A stretch of 64,000 bases of DNA from Prauserella alba (GCF_024171735.1 NZ_JAMTCH010000004.1:868001-932000), one strand, 5' to 3'; counted from the stretch's first letter, positions 16,544 to 26,025 are shown. Notes: a model not told the origin generated them from the sequence alone. Numbers and translations are program-made.

Positions 16544-17335
16544 TCAGCCCACGACCGATGGGCCGGCGAAGGAAGCCGTCGCGACGAACCCCGCCACGGC
16601 CAGCACGACGACGGCGAACCAGCGGCGAACCGTGGACGCGTCGAGCTTGGCCGACCACCGTGCGGCCACGACCGACACGGCCAGCGCCGCACCGGCGAAC
16701 AGCAGCAGGATCCGGTAGTCGATGTCACCGGCCGTGCCCGCGTGCGCGGTGAACCCGGCCACCGAGTTGATCAGAACGACCACCAGGGACGTCGCGACCG
16801 CCTGTTGGGCCCCCAAGCCCAGTAACAGGGTGAGGGCCGGTACGACGACGAAACCGCCGCCGACACCGAACAATCCCGTCAGCACCCCGACGGACGCACC
16901 CGTGAGCACCGATTTGGGAAGACAGGTGCGCCAGTTGATCCCACCCTGCACCGTGCGGCAGGCACCGGTCTGATTCTCGCCGCCACGCAGCATGCGCACA
17001 GCGACGACGATCATGAGCGCTGCGAACGCCAACAGCAGCCAGCGTTGTGGAAGGAGCTTCCCAAGGGTCGTGCCGCCGAAGGCGGCCGGGACACCCGCCG
17101 CACCGAACACCAACGCGACCGGCCACCGCACCGCCGTCCGACGCTCGCGTGGCAGCAGCGCTCCCAGCGAGGACAGTGCGACCACCACCAGCGACGCCGG
17201 AACCGCGGTCTCCCAGGGCAGTCCGACGCCGTAGACCAACGCAGGCACCGCGAGGATCGAACCACCGGCGCCGAGCAATCCCAACGCCAATCCGATGACG
17301 GCGCCGAACACCGCGGCCAACAGCAACGGAAACAC
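16544..17335 (-). CDS. TauE/SafE-family sulfite/sulfur-compound permease
   Basis: A 263-residue integral membrane protein with about eight helices and the duplicated family repeat (GLLGAGGSILAVPALVY in the first half, GLFGVGGGFVVVPAL in the second). TauE proteins export sulfite or sulfoacetate, or move thiosulfate. It is the last gene of a minus-strand sulfur operon (MBL-rhodanese, rhodanese, TauE) like the staphylococcal cst locus, where TauE is thought to handle inorganic sulfur anions made during persulfide clearance. The gap to the upstream rhodanese gene is 66 bp. Confidence 0.87.
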   Translation of the reverse strand: MFPLLLAAVFGAVIGLALGLLGAGGSILAVPALVYGVGLPWETAVPASLVVVALSSLGALLPRERRTAVRWPVALVFGAAGVPAAFGGTTLGKLLPQRWLLLAFAALMIVVAVRMLRGGENQTGACRTVQGGINWRTCLPKSVLTGASVGVLTGLFGVGGGFVVVPALTLLLGLGAQQAVATSLVVVLINSVAGFTAHAGTAGDIDYRILLLFAGAALAVSVVAARWSAKLDASTVRRWFAVVVLAVAGFVATASFAGPSVVG

Positions 17336-17401
17336 CTAGCCGCCCAACGCGTCGGTCGGCAACCACCCGCGCGGTGTGCGAAGTCGTACCCACACCGGTA
17401 A

Positions 17402-17995
17402 TCAGCCTCGGCCTTCGGCACCGTTGCGCTCGGTGAGGGCTTCGAGGAGCACGCGGTCGTCGGTGCGGCTGCGGTTGTGCGGCAGCAGTCCGAGCACGCG
17501 GGACATCGCACACGTGTTGCTCACCGCCGCGAACGTCAAGCCGGCACCGACGAACCCCGCGATCCACTTGAGCGGTTCGTAGGCGATGCTCGCCACCACG
17601 CCCGTGAGTACGAGCAACCCGGCGGCCAGCCGTACCTGTCGCTCCATGGCCCAGGTGCCGCGTCCGTGGTTGAGCTCCCCTCCCTGCTGTTCCCACCCGG
17701 CGATACCGCCGTGCAGGACGCTCAGCCGTTCCAGCCCGGCGTTCTCCAGCAGACCGCGTGCCTGCTCGGCACGGCCACCCGAGGCACACACGAGCACCAC
17801 CGGGTCGCCGTGCCGGGCCGTGAGTTCCTCGCGGTGTTCCCTCAACAGATCGAGGGGGACGTTGTAGGAGCCCGGGATGTGCGACGAGGCGAACTCGCCG
17901 GGTGCGCGCACGTCGATCAGCCGGATCTGCGGATCGACGTCGCGCAATTCGCGGACCTGCGCGGTGTCCACGGTCTTCGGCAATGTTTGGGGCAC
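17402..17995 (-). CDS. Rhodanese with C-terminal membrane segment (DUF2892)
   Basis: A 197-residue protein. Residues about 15-105 form a rhodanese domain with IDVRAPGEFASSHIPGS and the active loop VCASGGRAEQA, whose Cys carries the persulfide. Residues about 120-180 form a DUF2892 pair of transmembrane helices (RLAAGLLVLTG, WIAGFVGAGLTFA, then NTCAMSR). I use the GTG at 17995, preceded by GGAGG and followed by PQTLPKTVD, since an upstream ATG at 18163 would add 56 Arg-rich residues with no family support. It probably moves sulfane sulfur near the membrane, between the MBL-rhodanese and TauE. Confidence 0.85.
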   Translation of the reverse strand: MPQTLPKTVDTAQVRELRDVDPQIRLIDVRAPGEFASSHIPGSYNVPLDLLREHREELTARHGDPVVLVCASGGRAEQARGLLENAGLERLSVLHGGIAGWEQQGGELNHGRGTWAMERQVRLAAGLLVLTGVVASIAYEPLKWIAGFVGAGLTFAAVSNTCAMSRVLGLLPHNRSRTDDRVLLEALTERNGAEGRG

Positions 17996-18033
17996 TCCGG
18001 GGATACCTCCGCAATTCGTTCGGTGTCGTGCTG

Positions 18034-19461
18034 TCAGCTTCCGCCGGTCATCGGCACGTCGACCTGGGCAGCGGCGTCGAACATGTCGTCGATGAGTACG
18101 ACCGTGCGGCCCGCGGCTTCGAGGAGCGACGCCGCGGCGGTGGCGCGGTAACCGCTTCCGCAATGCACCCAGACCGCGCCGGTGGGAACCTCGTCGAGCC
18201 GGTCCTTGAGCTCGTAGAGCGGCACATGCACGGCACCGGTGACGTGCCGGGCGCCGAACTCGTTGTTGGTCCGGACGTCCAACACCACCTCCGGCGCCGG
18301 AAGCCCGTTGGGATCCCCGCTCAGCGCCGCGGCCAAATCACCGAAGGTCGCGGTCGGAGTGCTGCGCACCTGATCCGGGTCGGCTGCCAGCTCCTTCGGA
18401 GTGCCGACCGCCGCCGCGGCGAACTTGTCGATGCCGATACGGGCCAGCTCGCGCTGAGCCTCGCCGACCTGCTCGCGCGACTCGCCCAGCAGGGTGATCG
18501 GGGCGCCCCAGTCGATCATCCAGCCGAGCCAGGTCGCCATCGGCCCGTCCAGTCCGAGACTGACGGTTCCGGCGAGATGTGAGACGACGTAGGCCTTGCG
18601 GGACCGCAGGTCGACGACCCATTCGCCGTGCTCAAGGCGACGCCGCAGCTCCTCCGGTTCGGCACGTGCCGGCTCGCGCAGGTCCAGCGGTTCCGGCCCA
18701 CTGGTGTTCTGCACACCCATGTGCGCGTAGTACGCCGGATAGGCGTCGAGCCCGGACAGGGTCTGTTCGACGAACTCGCCCTCCGACAGCGTCAGCGCCG
18801 GGTTGATGCGCTTCTGCTCCCCCAGGGTTGCCGAATCGCCCGAGGCCTGTGTGGCCGAGCAGAAACTGCCGAATCCGTGGGTCGGCCAGATCTGGGCGCC
18901 GTCAGGCAGGTTCGCCGCGAGCCGCCGCGCAGAAGCGTGCTGATGACGCGCCAGATCCTCACTGTGCTGCTCCCCCAGCAGGTCGGTGCGCCCGGTGGTG
19001 CCGAACAGCAGCGATCCGCCGGTGAACACGCCAACCGGTCCGTCCTGGCCTTCCAGCGCATAGGAGAGGTGGTGGAACGTGTGCCCCGGAGTGGCCACCG
19101 CCCGCACCCGCATCCGCGCCGAGACTTCCACGACCTCGCCGTCCGACAGCGGCCGCCGGTCGAACGGCACCTCGTCGGCCGCCGACAGTCCGTAGTCCGC
19201 CCCGGTCAGCCGCGCCAGTTCGAGACCACCGGACACATAGTCGTTGTGCACGTGCGTCTCGAGCACCAGCACGATCTGGACGCCGAGCCGCCCGGCGGCC
19301 GCGATCACACGGTCGACGTCCCGCTGCGGATCGACGACCACGGCGACCTCGCCGTCGGTGGCGAGATAGCTGCGATCCCCCAGCGACGACGTCTCGATCA
19401 CCTCGACGGCCAGGCCGCCCACCTGCTGTTCGGGCTCCTTCGGCGTATCCATCGTCGTCAC
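18034..19461 (-). CDS. MBL-fold hydrolase fused to two rhodanese domains (persulfide dioxygenase-like)
   Basis: About 475 residues. Residues 1-240 are a metallo-beta-lactamase domain of the ETHE1/CstB type (VVVDPQRDVDR, ETHVHNDYVSGG, TPGHTFHHLSY, WPTHGFGS). Residues about 270-360 are a rhodanese domain without a catalytic Cys (VVDLRSR, TLLGES). Residues about 385-475 are an active rhodanese domain (LDVRTNNEF, VHCGSGYRA). This is the CstB layout, a persulfide dioxygenase-sulfurtransferase that turns low-molecular-weight persulfides into thiosulfate. The usual FTGD metal Asp is Gly here (FTGGSLLFG). GTG 19461 lies 7 bases after GGGGAG and is preferred to ATG 19452. A CsoR-type operator at 19631-19648 precedes it. 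Confidence 0.85.
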   Translation of the reverse strand: MTTMDTPKEPEQQVGGLAVEVIETSSLGDRSYLATDGEVAVVVDPQRDVDRVIAAAGRLGVQIVLVLETHVHNDYVSGGLELARLTGADYGLSAADEVPFDRRPLSDGEVVEVSARMRVRAVATPGHTFHHLSYALEGQDGPVGVFTGGSLLFGTTGRTDLLGEQHSEDLARHQHASARRLAANLPDGAQIWPTHGFGSFCSATQASGDSATLGEQKRINPALTLSEGEFVEQTLSGLDAYPAYYAHMGVQNTSGPEPLDLREPARAEPEELRRRLEHGEWVVDLRSRKAYVVSHLAGTVSLGLDGPMATWLGWMIDWGAPITLLGESREQVGEAQRELARIGIDKFAAAAVGTPKELAADPDQVRSTPTATFGDLAAALSGDPNGLPAPEVVLDVRTNNEFGARHVTGAVHVPLYELKDRLDEVPTGAVWVHCGSGYRATAAASLLEAAGRTVVLIDDMFDAAAQVDVPMTGGS

Positions 19462-19630
19462 CGCCGGTCTCCCCTTTCCATCTCGTGTCCTGTTTCGATC
19501 CACCCCGACGCCCCACACGCGGAGAAACAGCGCGTACCGGGCATCCGGGTACTGGGCTGCGGGTACCACGGCACCTTGCTGCGAAGGCATCGTCGGCGAT
19601 GGCCGACCGCTTGCCGACCGGCCCTGCGAT

Positions 19631-19648
19631 TAAACCCCTGGGGGTATT
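19631..19648. promoter_or_regulatory. CsoR/CstR-type operator before the MBL-rhodanese operon
   Basis: TAAACCCCTGGGGGTATT is a G/C-tract inverted repeat flanked by A/T, the typical operator of DUF156 repressors. A near-identical copy precedes the repressor gene at 20005-20022. Confidence 0.75.
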
Positions 19649-19701
19649 CAACCAATGTGCAACGCCGACGCCGCCGACGGGGCACCGCGGACATGTCCCG
19701 C

Positions 19702-20022
<321 letters not shown>

Positions 20023-20444
20023 TCAACCACAAGGAGGGAGCCGCCAAGGCCCGGCGAGAGCCGGCTGGTCCGAGAAACCGAACGCCCGCAGGCGTTGTCG
20101 CCAGCCGTTCGGTGGCGGCACCGCGCCGTCCGAAACGAGGCGCCGACCAGCGCGCCGCACGGGCGATGGTCGCCGAACCGCCGGGCACGCGGACTTCCGT
20201 CTACGAGCCCGCGTACCCGTCCGTATCCGACGCGTCGTCACCACACCGCATGTGAAGCACGAACCCACGGCCCCGCAACGCATCCGGCCGGCCAGCAGAG
20301 TCCACATCGGACAATCAAGGTGTGCTGTCCCGTCGCGGGGTCGCCACGCGGATCGCCGACGGTCAAGTCCGAGCAGCGTGAGGTTCCGGCACCCGTGCCG
20401 CCCGAGCCGGGCGCACGTCGGGAGACGCCGTCAGCGGGGCCGCA
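20023..20444. other. Intergenic region, no feature recognised
   Basis: A stretch of 422 bases between the repressor gene and a lipoprotein gene. Open frames exist but give Arg/Pro-rich products with no family motifs and no ribosome site. No clear promoter, repeat or RNA was seen. Confidence 0.5.
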
Positions 20445-21104
20445 TCATCCGGCGGCCGCGACGATGGCCGCCAGATCGTCGGCGAGGTTCCGGGTCGAGT
20501 AGCGCTCGAGGTCCTCGTCGTCGAGGCTGCTCACTTCGAGCTGAACGAGTGCCGAGGAATCACGGTCGGCGAGCACCGCCGTGTAGGCGCTGCCCGCCTT
20601 CGGGTTGGTGATGTAGTCGGTGACGAGGACGTGCACCTCCGCACCCCGGGCGGTCAGCGTTTCCGTGGTGTTGTCCTGCACGGAACTGTCACCGGTGGCG
20701 AGGAAGCCCTCCACGTACTCGTCGACCGCCGCGGCGTCGTCGAGCCGGACCAGCGACAGCGACGAGGCGATGTGGTCGTCGGTCTCGGTCTCACACCGGT
20801 AGCGGTAGCCGGTTTCGCCGCCCTCGGGACCCCAGCCCGCACCGTCGGACGTGAACGGTTCCCCCTCCAGGGTCGCCCCGTCCGGGAGCACGAGGCAATC
20901 AGTGCCGTGTTCGACGGTCAGTACGCCGTTCGCCTGCCCCTTGGAACCTTCCCAACCGTCGGCCGTAGCCGTCAGCCAGTGCTGCGGAACCCCGTCGACC
21001 GTGTCGCCCTGCTGTTCGCCCTCGTTCGAGCCGCCACAGCCCGCGAGCGCGGGAATCAGGAGCCCGACGGCCAGCGCACCCCGCCATGAAACGAACGTCT
21101 TCAT
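20445..21104 (-). CDS. Putative lipoprotein of unknown function
   Basis: A 219-residue protein with an n-region (MKTFVSWRG), a hydrophobic stretch and a lipobox LAGC at residues about 20-23, so it is probably anchored on the outside of the membrane through Cys23. The mature part is acidic and soluble, with two Cys (GTDCLVL, YRCETE) that could pair and a C-terminal alpha/beta-looking region (AAAVDEYVEGFL, AEVHVLVTDYI, DDLAAIVAAAG). I do not recognise a family. It is monocistronic between the sulfur locus and the hydroxyproline regulator; nothing in the context assigns a role. The start ATG 21104 is the only one that gives a signal peptide. Confidence 0.75.
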   Translation of the reverse strand: MKTFVSWRGALAVGLLIPALAGCGGSNEGEQQGDTVDGVPQHWLTATADGWEGSKGQANGVLTVEHGTDCLVLPDGATLEGEPFTSDGAGWGPEGGETGYRYRCETETDDHIASSLSLVRLDDAAAVDEYVEGFLATGDSSVQDNTTETLTARGAEVHVLVTDYITNPKAGSAYTAVLADRDSSALVQLEVSSLDDEDLERYSTRNLADDLAAIVAAAG

Positions 21105-21192
21105 GATCGTGACCTTAGCGGCGCGACCGCGACGTTTCGGCCGAAACGAGTGAAAAGGAACGCCGACCGGCCGGGGCAGGTGGCCGCCGGGG

Positions 21193-21864
21193 TCAGTCGG
21201 CCGGTTCCGGACCAGGGCTGGCCCAACGCCCCCGGACCTGGCTGATGTGGGCTCGCATCTGCGACTCGGCTTGGTGTTGGTCACGTGCGTGGAGCGCGTC
21301 GACGATGTCGTGGTGCTCACGTGCAACGTCGACCAGCTCGCCTCGCTCACGCAGCGCGGCCAAGCCGAACAGGCGGGTGTGGGCACGCAGGTCGGACACG
21401 AGGTTGGTCATGCGCGGATTGTCGGCGTACGAGAGCAACCGCAGGTGGAACACGCGGTCCGCCTCGGTGTACTCGACCAGGTCACCGGCCTCGGCCGCGG
21501 TGACGATGTTCTGGGCGAGCTCCCTGAGCTCGGCGAAGTCGGCGTCCGGGATGATCGGCGTGACCTTGCTGACCGCCGGGGGCTCGATGAGCAAGCGGAT
21601 CTCGGTGATCTGATCCAGATCGGTCTCGCTGACTTCCGTCACCCGGAAACCCTTGTTGGGCACGATCTCGACGAGTTCCTCGCGCACCAGGTCGAGCATG
21701 GCCTCACGGACCGGAGTGGCGGAGACGCCGAACCGCGTACCGAGGGAAGGCGCCGAGTACACGACGCCGGGCTCCATCTCACCGGAGATGATCGCCGCCC
21801 GCAGCGCCCGCCCGACGCGGTCACGCATGCTGACCTTCTCCATCTGAACCAGCTTCGGAGCCAC
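21193..21864 (-). CDS. GntR-family regulator (FCD type) of the hydroxyproline operon
   Basis: About 223 residues. The N-terminal winged helix contains LGTRFGVSATPVREAMLDLV and VPNKGFRVTEV (residues about 40-80), and the rest is an FCD effector domain (EIRLLIEPPAV, ADRVFHLRLL, EHHDIVDAL). The start is uncertain: GGAGG lies 5 bases before GTG 21864, while GTG 21876 would start inside the ribosome site. It ends the minus-strand hydroxyproline operon, 82 bp after the FAD oxidoreductase. A motif found at 21896 recurs before the deaminase and the AGCS transporter, so this protein most likely controls the whole pathway in response to a pathway amino acid. Confidence 0.87.
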   Translation of the reverse strand: MAPKLVQMEKVSMRDRVGRALRAAIISGEMEPGVVYSAPSLGTRFGVSATPVREAMLDLVREELVEIVPNKGFRVTEVSETDLDQITEIRLLIEPPAVSKVTPIIPDADFAELRELAQNIVTAAEAGDLVEYTEADRVFHLRLLSYADNPRMTNLVSDLRAHTRLFGLAALRERGELVDVAREHHDIVDALHARDQHQAESQMRAHISQVRGRWASPGPEPAD

Positions 21865-21895
21865 CACTACCTCCACGATCTAGTCACGGTCATGG

Positions 21896-21909
21896 TATGT
21901 GACGTCGCA
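21896..21909. promoter_or_regulatory. Candidate operator, hydroxyproline regulon (site 1)
   Basis: TATGTGACGTCGCA lies just upstream of the gntR start and matches TATGTGACATTGCA at 28607-28620 in 12 of 14 positions. Confidence 0.5.
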
Positions 21910-21946
21910 CAGCCGGTGCCGCGAGTGCTCACCCCGCGGTCTCGGT

Positions 21947-23437
21947 TCACTCGTATCGCGGACTCTCCGCGAGCTGCTCGAGCGAGACGGGTGCGGTGAA
22001 GGGCTGCTTGGCCGTCGGCCGGAGGTCGTCGGCGGTGAGCGCCCTGCCCTCCGTGGCGGCGGCGAGCTTCGCCGAGGCGAAACCGCAGACGCGGCCCTGG
22101 CACCAGCCCATCCCCGGACGCGCCATGAGCTTGACCGTACGGGCGTCGCCGGCCCCGAGTTCGTCGCGGGCACCGCACACCTGCCGATAGCTGACCTCCT
22201 CACAACGGCAGACCGTGGTCTCCGGGCTCAACCATTCGTGCCAGTGGCGGGGAACCGGGTGGGCGGCGTGCATGGCTGCGGCGAAGCGCCGATGCCGAGT
22301 GATGCGTTTCTGCAGTGTCCGCACGTTTCCCTGGGATACCGGTGCGCGCTGGTCCCGTGCGGTCATCAGGCCCGCGAGTTCGCCTTCGGCGACCGCCAGC
22401 ATCGCGCCCCCGACGCCGGTGGCCTCGCCGGCCACGTAGACCCCGGGCACCGTTGCGCGCTGCTCGTCGTCGACGACCGCGACAAGCGAATCGTCGATGT
22501 CCTTGCGGGTCGCCGCACCCGTCGCCGAGACGAGCTCCAGCGAGGGCGTGAAACCCCATCCGAGTGCGACGAGGTCGACGTCCGCCGTGCCCGCGTCCTC
22601 GCGGATGCGCCCCTCCCGATCCAGCCGCGACAGTTCGACGGACCGGACGGCTTCGGTGCCGCGGATCGCGGTGATGGCCGTGCGCTGCCGGTACGGAATG
22701 CGATGGCGGATCAGCTCGGTGGCGTACTCGAGGGCCTCGCGCGCCTTGCCGGGGACCGCAGCGGCGGCCAGCGGATCCCGGGACCATCCGGTGATCGATC
22801 CGGCCTCGCAGACAGCCACGACGTCCGCACCGGCCTGAGCCAGGCCGGTGGCGACCGGCAGCAGGAACGGCCCGGTACCGGCGACGATCGCACGGCGGCC
22901 CGCCACGGTGCGATGCCCCTTGAGCAGGGCTTGAACCCCGCCCGCCGCCATCACACCAGGAAGATCCCACCCTGGGATCGGCAACTGGCGGTCGTACCCG
23001 CCGGGGCACAGGATCACCGCGTCGCCGGTGACCGCGTCGGGACCTTCGCCGCCGGTGTCCGCCCCGGCGTAGGACGTGGTCAGATGCAGGGTGTGGGCCG
23101 GCGGCTCGTCACCGACCGACGGACGCTCCACGAACCACACCTGGCGCCACGGCAGGTGGGTGATGCGCCGCCGCCGGACGAGCCCGTGAAGTCGGCTGCG
23201 CAAGGCCGTGAACGTGGACCAGTCGTGGTGGCCGAGCGATTCGTCGCCGCGAGGGGCGGTCTCGTCAGGATGGCGCCAGTATTGGCCGCCGGGCTGCCCT
23301 CCGGCGTCGACGAGCACGACCCGGCGCCCGGCCTCGGCGGCGGCGACGGCGGCGGCGAGGCCGGCCGGGCCTGCCCCGACCACGGCGACGTCGTAACGAG
23401 GGCTCGTGGATGCGGTGTCGCGGGGCCGCTCAGTCAT
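21947..23437 (-). CDS. D-hydroxyproline dehydrogenase-type FAD subunit (pyridine nucleotide-disulfide fold)
   Basis: A 496-residue flavoprotein. The N-terminal FAD motif is VVGAGPAGLAAAVAAAEAG. A second nucleotide-binding loop is AIVAGTGPFLLPVA, and YVAGEATGVGG is the family's FAD contact. The last 90 residues hold a BFD-like [2Fe-2S] module (VCRCEEVS and GWCQGRVCGF). This is the large subunit of heteromeric amino-acid dehydrogenases related to opine oxidase and D-hydroxyproline dehydrogenase. ATG 23437, 8 bases after AGG, overlaps the end of the 2Fe-2S subunit gene. With the two preceding genes it would oxidise cis-4-hydroxy-D-proline to pyrroline-4-hydroxy-2-carboxylate. Confidence 0.85.
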   Translation of the reverse strand: MTERPRDTASTSPRYDVAVVGAGPAGLAAAVAAAEAGRRVVLVDAGGQPGGQYWRHPDETAPRGDESLGHHDWSTFTALRSRLHGLVRRRRITHLPWRQVWFVERPSVGDEPPAHTLHLTTSYAGADTGGEGPDAVTGDAVILCPGGYDRQLPIPGWDLPGVMAAGGVQALLKGHRTVAGRRAIVAGTGPFLLPVATGLAQAGADVVAVCEAGSITGWSRDPLAAAAVPGKAREALEYATELIRHRIPYRQRTAITAIRGTEAVRSVELSRLDREGRIREDAGTADVDLVALGWGFTPSLELVSATGAATRKDIDDSLVAVVDDEQRATVPGVYVAGEATGVGGAMLAVAEGELAGLMTARDQRAPVSQGNVRTLQKRITRHRRFAAAMHAAHPVPRHWHEWLSPETTVCRCEEVSYRQVCGARDELGAGDARTVKLMARPGMGWCQGRVCGFASAKLAAATEGRALTADDLRPTAKQPFTAPVSLEQLAESPRYE

Positions 23438-23768
23438 CGGTGTCACCTGCCGTCTCGAAGGGGCCGTTGCCGGGCACGGTGCTCGACAGCGTCATGCCGG
23501 GCCGGGCGGGGACCAGGCAGGCGCGCTGGTTGGGCTCGCCGTCGACGGTGATCAGGCAGTCGTAGCAGACCCCGATCCCGCAGAACAGGCCGCGCGGTCG
23601 ATGTCCGGTGCGGGTCGTTCGCCATGACCGGATCCCGGCATCGGTCAGTACCGAACCGACACTCTGCCCCGCGGTCGCCGGTAACGGGCGGCCGTCGAAG
23701 GCGACCTCGAAACGCTCGGGTTCAGCGGTCGCGTCGTCAGGGACGTCGTGCTGATGGGCGGGACTCAT
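23430..23768 (-). CDS. (2Fe-2S)-binding small subunit of the D-hydroxyproline dehydrogenase
   Basis: A 112-residue ferredoxin-like protein. The cluster loop reads LFCGIGVCYDCLITVDG with the last Cys in QRACLVP, the C-x4-C-x2-C...C plant-type pattern of the SoxA/opine-oxidase N-terminal domain. It is encoded as a separate small subunit between the two flavoprotein genes, overlapping both. It relays electrons between flavin sites or to a carrier. Confidence 0.87.
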   Translation of the reverse strand: MSPAHQHDVPDDATAEPERFEVAFDGRPLPATAGQSVGSVLTDAGIRSWRTTRTGHRPRGLFCGIGVCYDCLITVDGEPNQRACLVPARPGMTLSSTVPGNGPFETAGDTDD

Positions 23769-24919
23769 GATGCCTCCACGAGGTCGAAGCGCTCTGGCGC
23801 GAACGGAGTCAGATCGAGATCGGGTTCCCGGCCGGTCAGCTGCTGGACCAACAGTTTCGCCGAACCGACCGAGAGCCCGATGCCTGCGCCCTCGTGCCCC
23901 GAGGCGTGCCACAACCCGGGCGCACGCGGATCATGGCCGATCACGGGCAGATGGTCTGCGCAGTACGGGCGGAATCCGTGGTAATTGCGCATGATCTTGG
24001 TCTTCGCCAGCACGGGGTACAGGGTCAACGCCTTGGCCGCGATCTGCCGCAGCGCGGGCAACGACACGGTGGAGTCGAAGCCCACCCGCTCGCGGGAGGA
24101 TCCGATGAGGATGGTGCCCGCCCTGGTGCCCTCGATGACCGTGGACGTCTGCAATCCCTCGTCGGACGAGGTGGTGCTGGCGACGTAGTCGCCGGAGTAG
24201 ACCTTGTGGAACACCGTTCGCGGCAGCGGTTCGGTGATCAGCACGAACCCGCGGCGCGGAAGGATCGGCACCGACACTCCGGCGAGCCGCGCGATGTCAC
24301 CCGCCCAGGTCCCGGCTGCGTTGATGACGTGGTCGGCGTGAATCGTGCCGCGGCTGGTGACCACACCGGCCACCGCGTCGCCGTCGCGGTGCAGGTCCGT
24401 GACCTCCGTGCGCGTCCAGATCCGGGCACCGCGTTCGCGGGCGATGCGGATGAGCTGCGCTGCCATGAGCATGGGCTGGACCTGGCAGTCCTGCGGGTAG
24501 TGGGCGGCGGCGGTGAGGTCCTCGGTGAGATGGGGTTCGTAGGCGTGCACCTCGTCGGCGGCGACGTCGGTGACGTCGATCCCGGCTTCGCGCTGACGCC
24601 CGGCTAGCTCGGCGAGATTCCGGGCACCGGACTCCGTGGCCGCGACGATCAAGCCGCCCTTGTTCTCGAACTCCCACAGATGGTTGTACGGGGCGAGGTC
24701 ACGGCGCCAGACCTGATTGGAATACAACGCCAGGTCGAGTTCGTGGCCTGCCTCCTTGTCCGAGACCAGCAGATTGCCCTCGCAGGCACTGGTGGTCCCG
24801 CCCGCGATCTCGCCACGCTCGACGATGTGGACACGCAGGCCCTGTTCGGTGGCGAAATAGGCGCATGCCGCGCCGAGAGCACCCGCGCCGATGATGACGA
24901 CGTCGGCGGTGTGGGCCAT
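23765..24919 (-). CDS. FAD-dependent oxidoreductase of the DAO family (D-hydroxyproline dehydrogenase subunit)
   Basis: A 384-residue D-amino acid oxidase/SoxB-like flavoprotein. The Rossmann loop is VVIIGAGALGAACAYFATEQG and the next conserved block is ERGEIAGGTTSACEG. The C-terminal family box is YCADHLPVIGH with HEGAGIGLSVGSA. It is the catalytic amine-oxidising subunit in heteromeric D-hydroxyproline dehydrogenases. GGAGG precedes ATG 24919, and the 3' end overlaps the 2Fe-2S gene by 4 bp. The adjacent epimerase supplies its D-amino acid substrate. Confidence 0.87.
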   Translation of the reverse strand: MAHTADVVIIGAGALGAACAYFATEQGLRVHIVERGEIAGGTTSACEGNLLVSDKEAGHELDLALYSNQVWRRDLAPYNHLWEFENKGGLIVAATESGARNLAELAGRQREAGIDVTDVAADEVHAYEPHLTEDLTAAAHYPQDCQVQPMLMAAQLIRIARERGARIWTRTEVTDLHRDGDAVAGVVTSRGTIHADHVINAAGTWAGDIARLAGVSVPILPRRGFVLITEPLPRTVFHKVYSGDYVASTTSSDEGLQTSTVIEGTRAGTILIGSSRERVGFDSTVSLPALRQIAAKALTLYPVLAKTKIMRNYHGFRPYCADHLPVIGHDPRAPGLWHASGHEGAGIGLSVGSAKLLVQQLTGREPDLDLTPFAPERFDLVEAS

Positions 24920-24975
24920 GGCTGCCTCCGGTTGTCGGTTCTGGACACGGGGACGTTTGCCGCGTGACTGCCGCT

Positions 24976-25977
24976 TCAGAGTTCGAAGCCTGCCGGGAAC
25001 GGGTCGGAGGGGTCGAGCATGTACTGGGCGGTTCCGGTGACCCACGCACGTCCGGTGATCGTCGGGACCACGGCGACGCGCCCACCGATCTCGGTCTGCT
25101 CGACGAGCCTGCCCCGGAAGGTCGTGCCGATGAACGATTCGTTGACGAACTCGGTGTCGAGGGCGAGCTCGCCGCGGGCGTGCAGCTGCGCCATCCGGGC
25201 ACTGGTGCCGGTGCCGCACGGCGAGCGGTCGAACCAGCCCGGGTGGATGGCCATCGCGTGCCGCGAGTGTGCGGCCGTCGAGCCGGGCGCCTTGAGATAG
25301 ACGTGGTGACAGCCCGAGATGTCGGGACGTTCCGGGTGCACCGGCGGGGCCTGCTCGTTGACCGCCGACATGATGGCGAGACCGGCTTCGAGGAGCTGCT
25401 GTTTGGCCGACCGGTCGAACGGCAGACCCAGCTCGTCCAGGTCGACGATGGCGTAGAAGTTGCCGCCGAAAGCGATGTCGCAGCCGACCCGGCCGAAACC
25501 GGGAACGTCGACCCGCTGATCGAGGACGTGGCTGAACGAGGGCACGTTCTTGATCGTCACCGATTCGGCGTGCCCGTCGCGGACCGCGACGTCGGCGACA
25601 ACCAGGCCTGCGGGCGTGTCGAGGCGAACCCGCGTGACGGGTTCGGTCACCGCGACCATCCCGGTTTCGACCAGAACCGTGGCGGTGCCGATGGTGCCGT
25701 GACCGCACATCGGCAGCAGTCCGGAGACCTCGATGAACAGCACACCCCAGTCGGCGTCCCCGCGAGTGGGCGGCTGCAGGATGGAGCCCGACATCGACGC
25801 GTGCCCACGGGGTTCGCACATCAGGAGGGTGCGCAGATCGTCACTGTTCTCGATGAACCACTTTCTCCGCTCGGCCATCGTCGCCCCGGGAATGACCCCG
25901 ACGCCGCCGGTGACGACCCTGGTGGGCATGCCCTCGGTGTGGGAATCGACGGCGTGCAGGACACGACCGGTCCTCAT
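24976..25977 (-). CDS. 4-Hydroxyproline 2-epimerase (proline racemase family)
   Basis: A 333-residue member of the proline racemase family. Both catalytic cysteines are present: MCGHGTIG (about residue 90) and SPCGTGTSA (about residue 253). This marks a true racemase/epimerase, not the hydroxyproline dehydratase variant that replaces one Cys with Thr. It begins RVLHAVDSHTEGMPTRVV. It epimerises trans-4-hydroxy-L-proline to cis-4-hydroxy-D-proline, the entry step of the pathway whose other enzymes surround it. Confidence 0.92.
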   Translation of the reverse strand: MRTGRVLHAVDSHTEGMPTRVVTGGVGVIPGATMAERRKWFIENSDDLRTLLMCEPRGHASMSGSILQPPTRGDADWGVLFIEVSGLLPMCGHGTIGTATVLVETGMVAVTEPVTRVRLDTPAGLVVADVAVRDGHAESVTIKNVPSFSHVLDQRVDVPGFGRVGCDIAFGGNFYAIVDLDELGLPFDRSAKQQLLEAGLAIMSAVNEQAPPVHPERPDISGCHHVYLKAPGSTAAHSRHAMAIHPGWFDRSPCGTGTSARMAQLHARGELALDTEFVNESFIGTTFRGRLVEQTEIGGRVAVVPTITGRAWVTGTAQYMLDPSDPFPAGFEL

Positions 25978-26025
25978 CGACCGCTCCTCTCAGCTGCGAA
26001 CCGGGCCGAGCCGGTTCGGGGTGAA

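Noticed and set aside
20023-20307. 94-codon minus-strand frame as a gene
   Set aside because: Arg-rich product, no ribosome site, no recognisable motif, and it overlaps the repressor's operator region.
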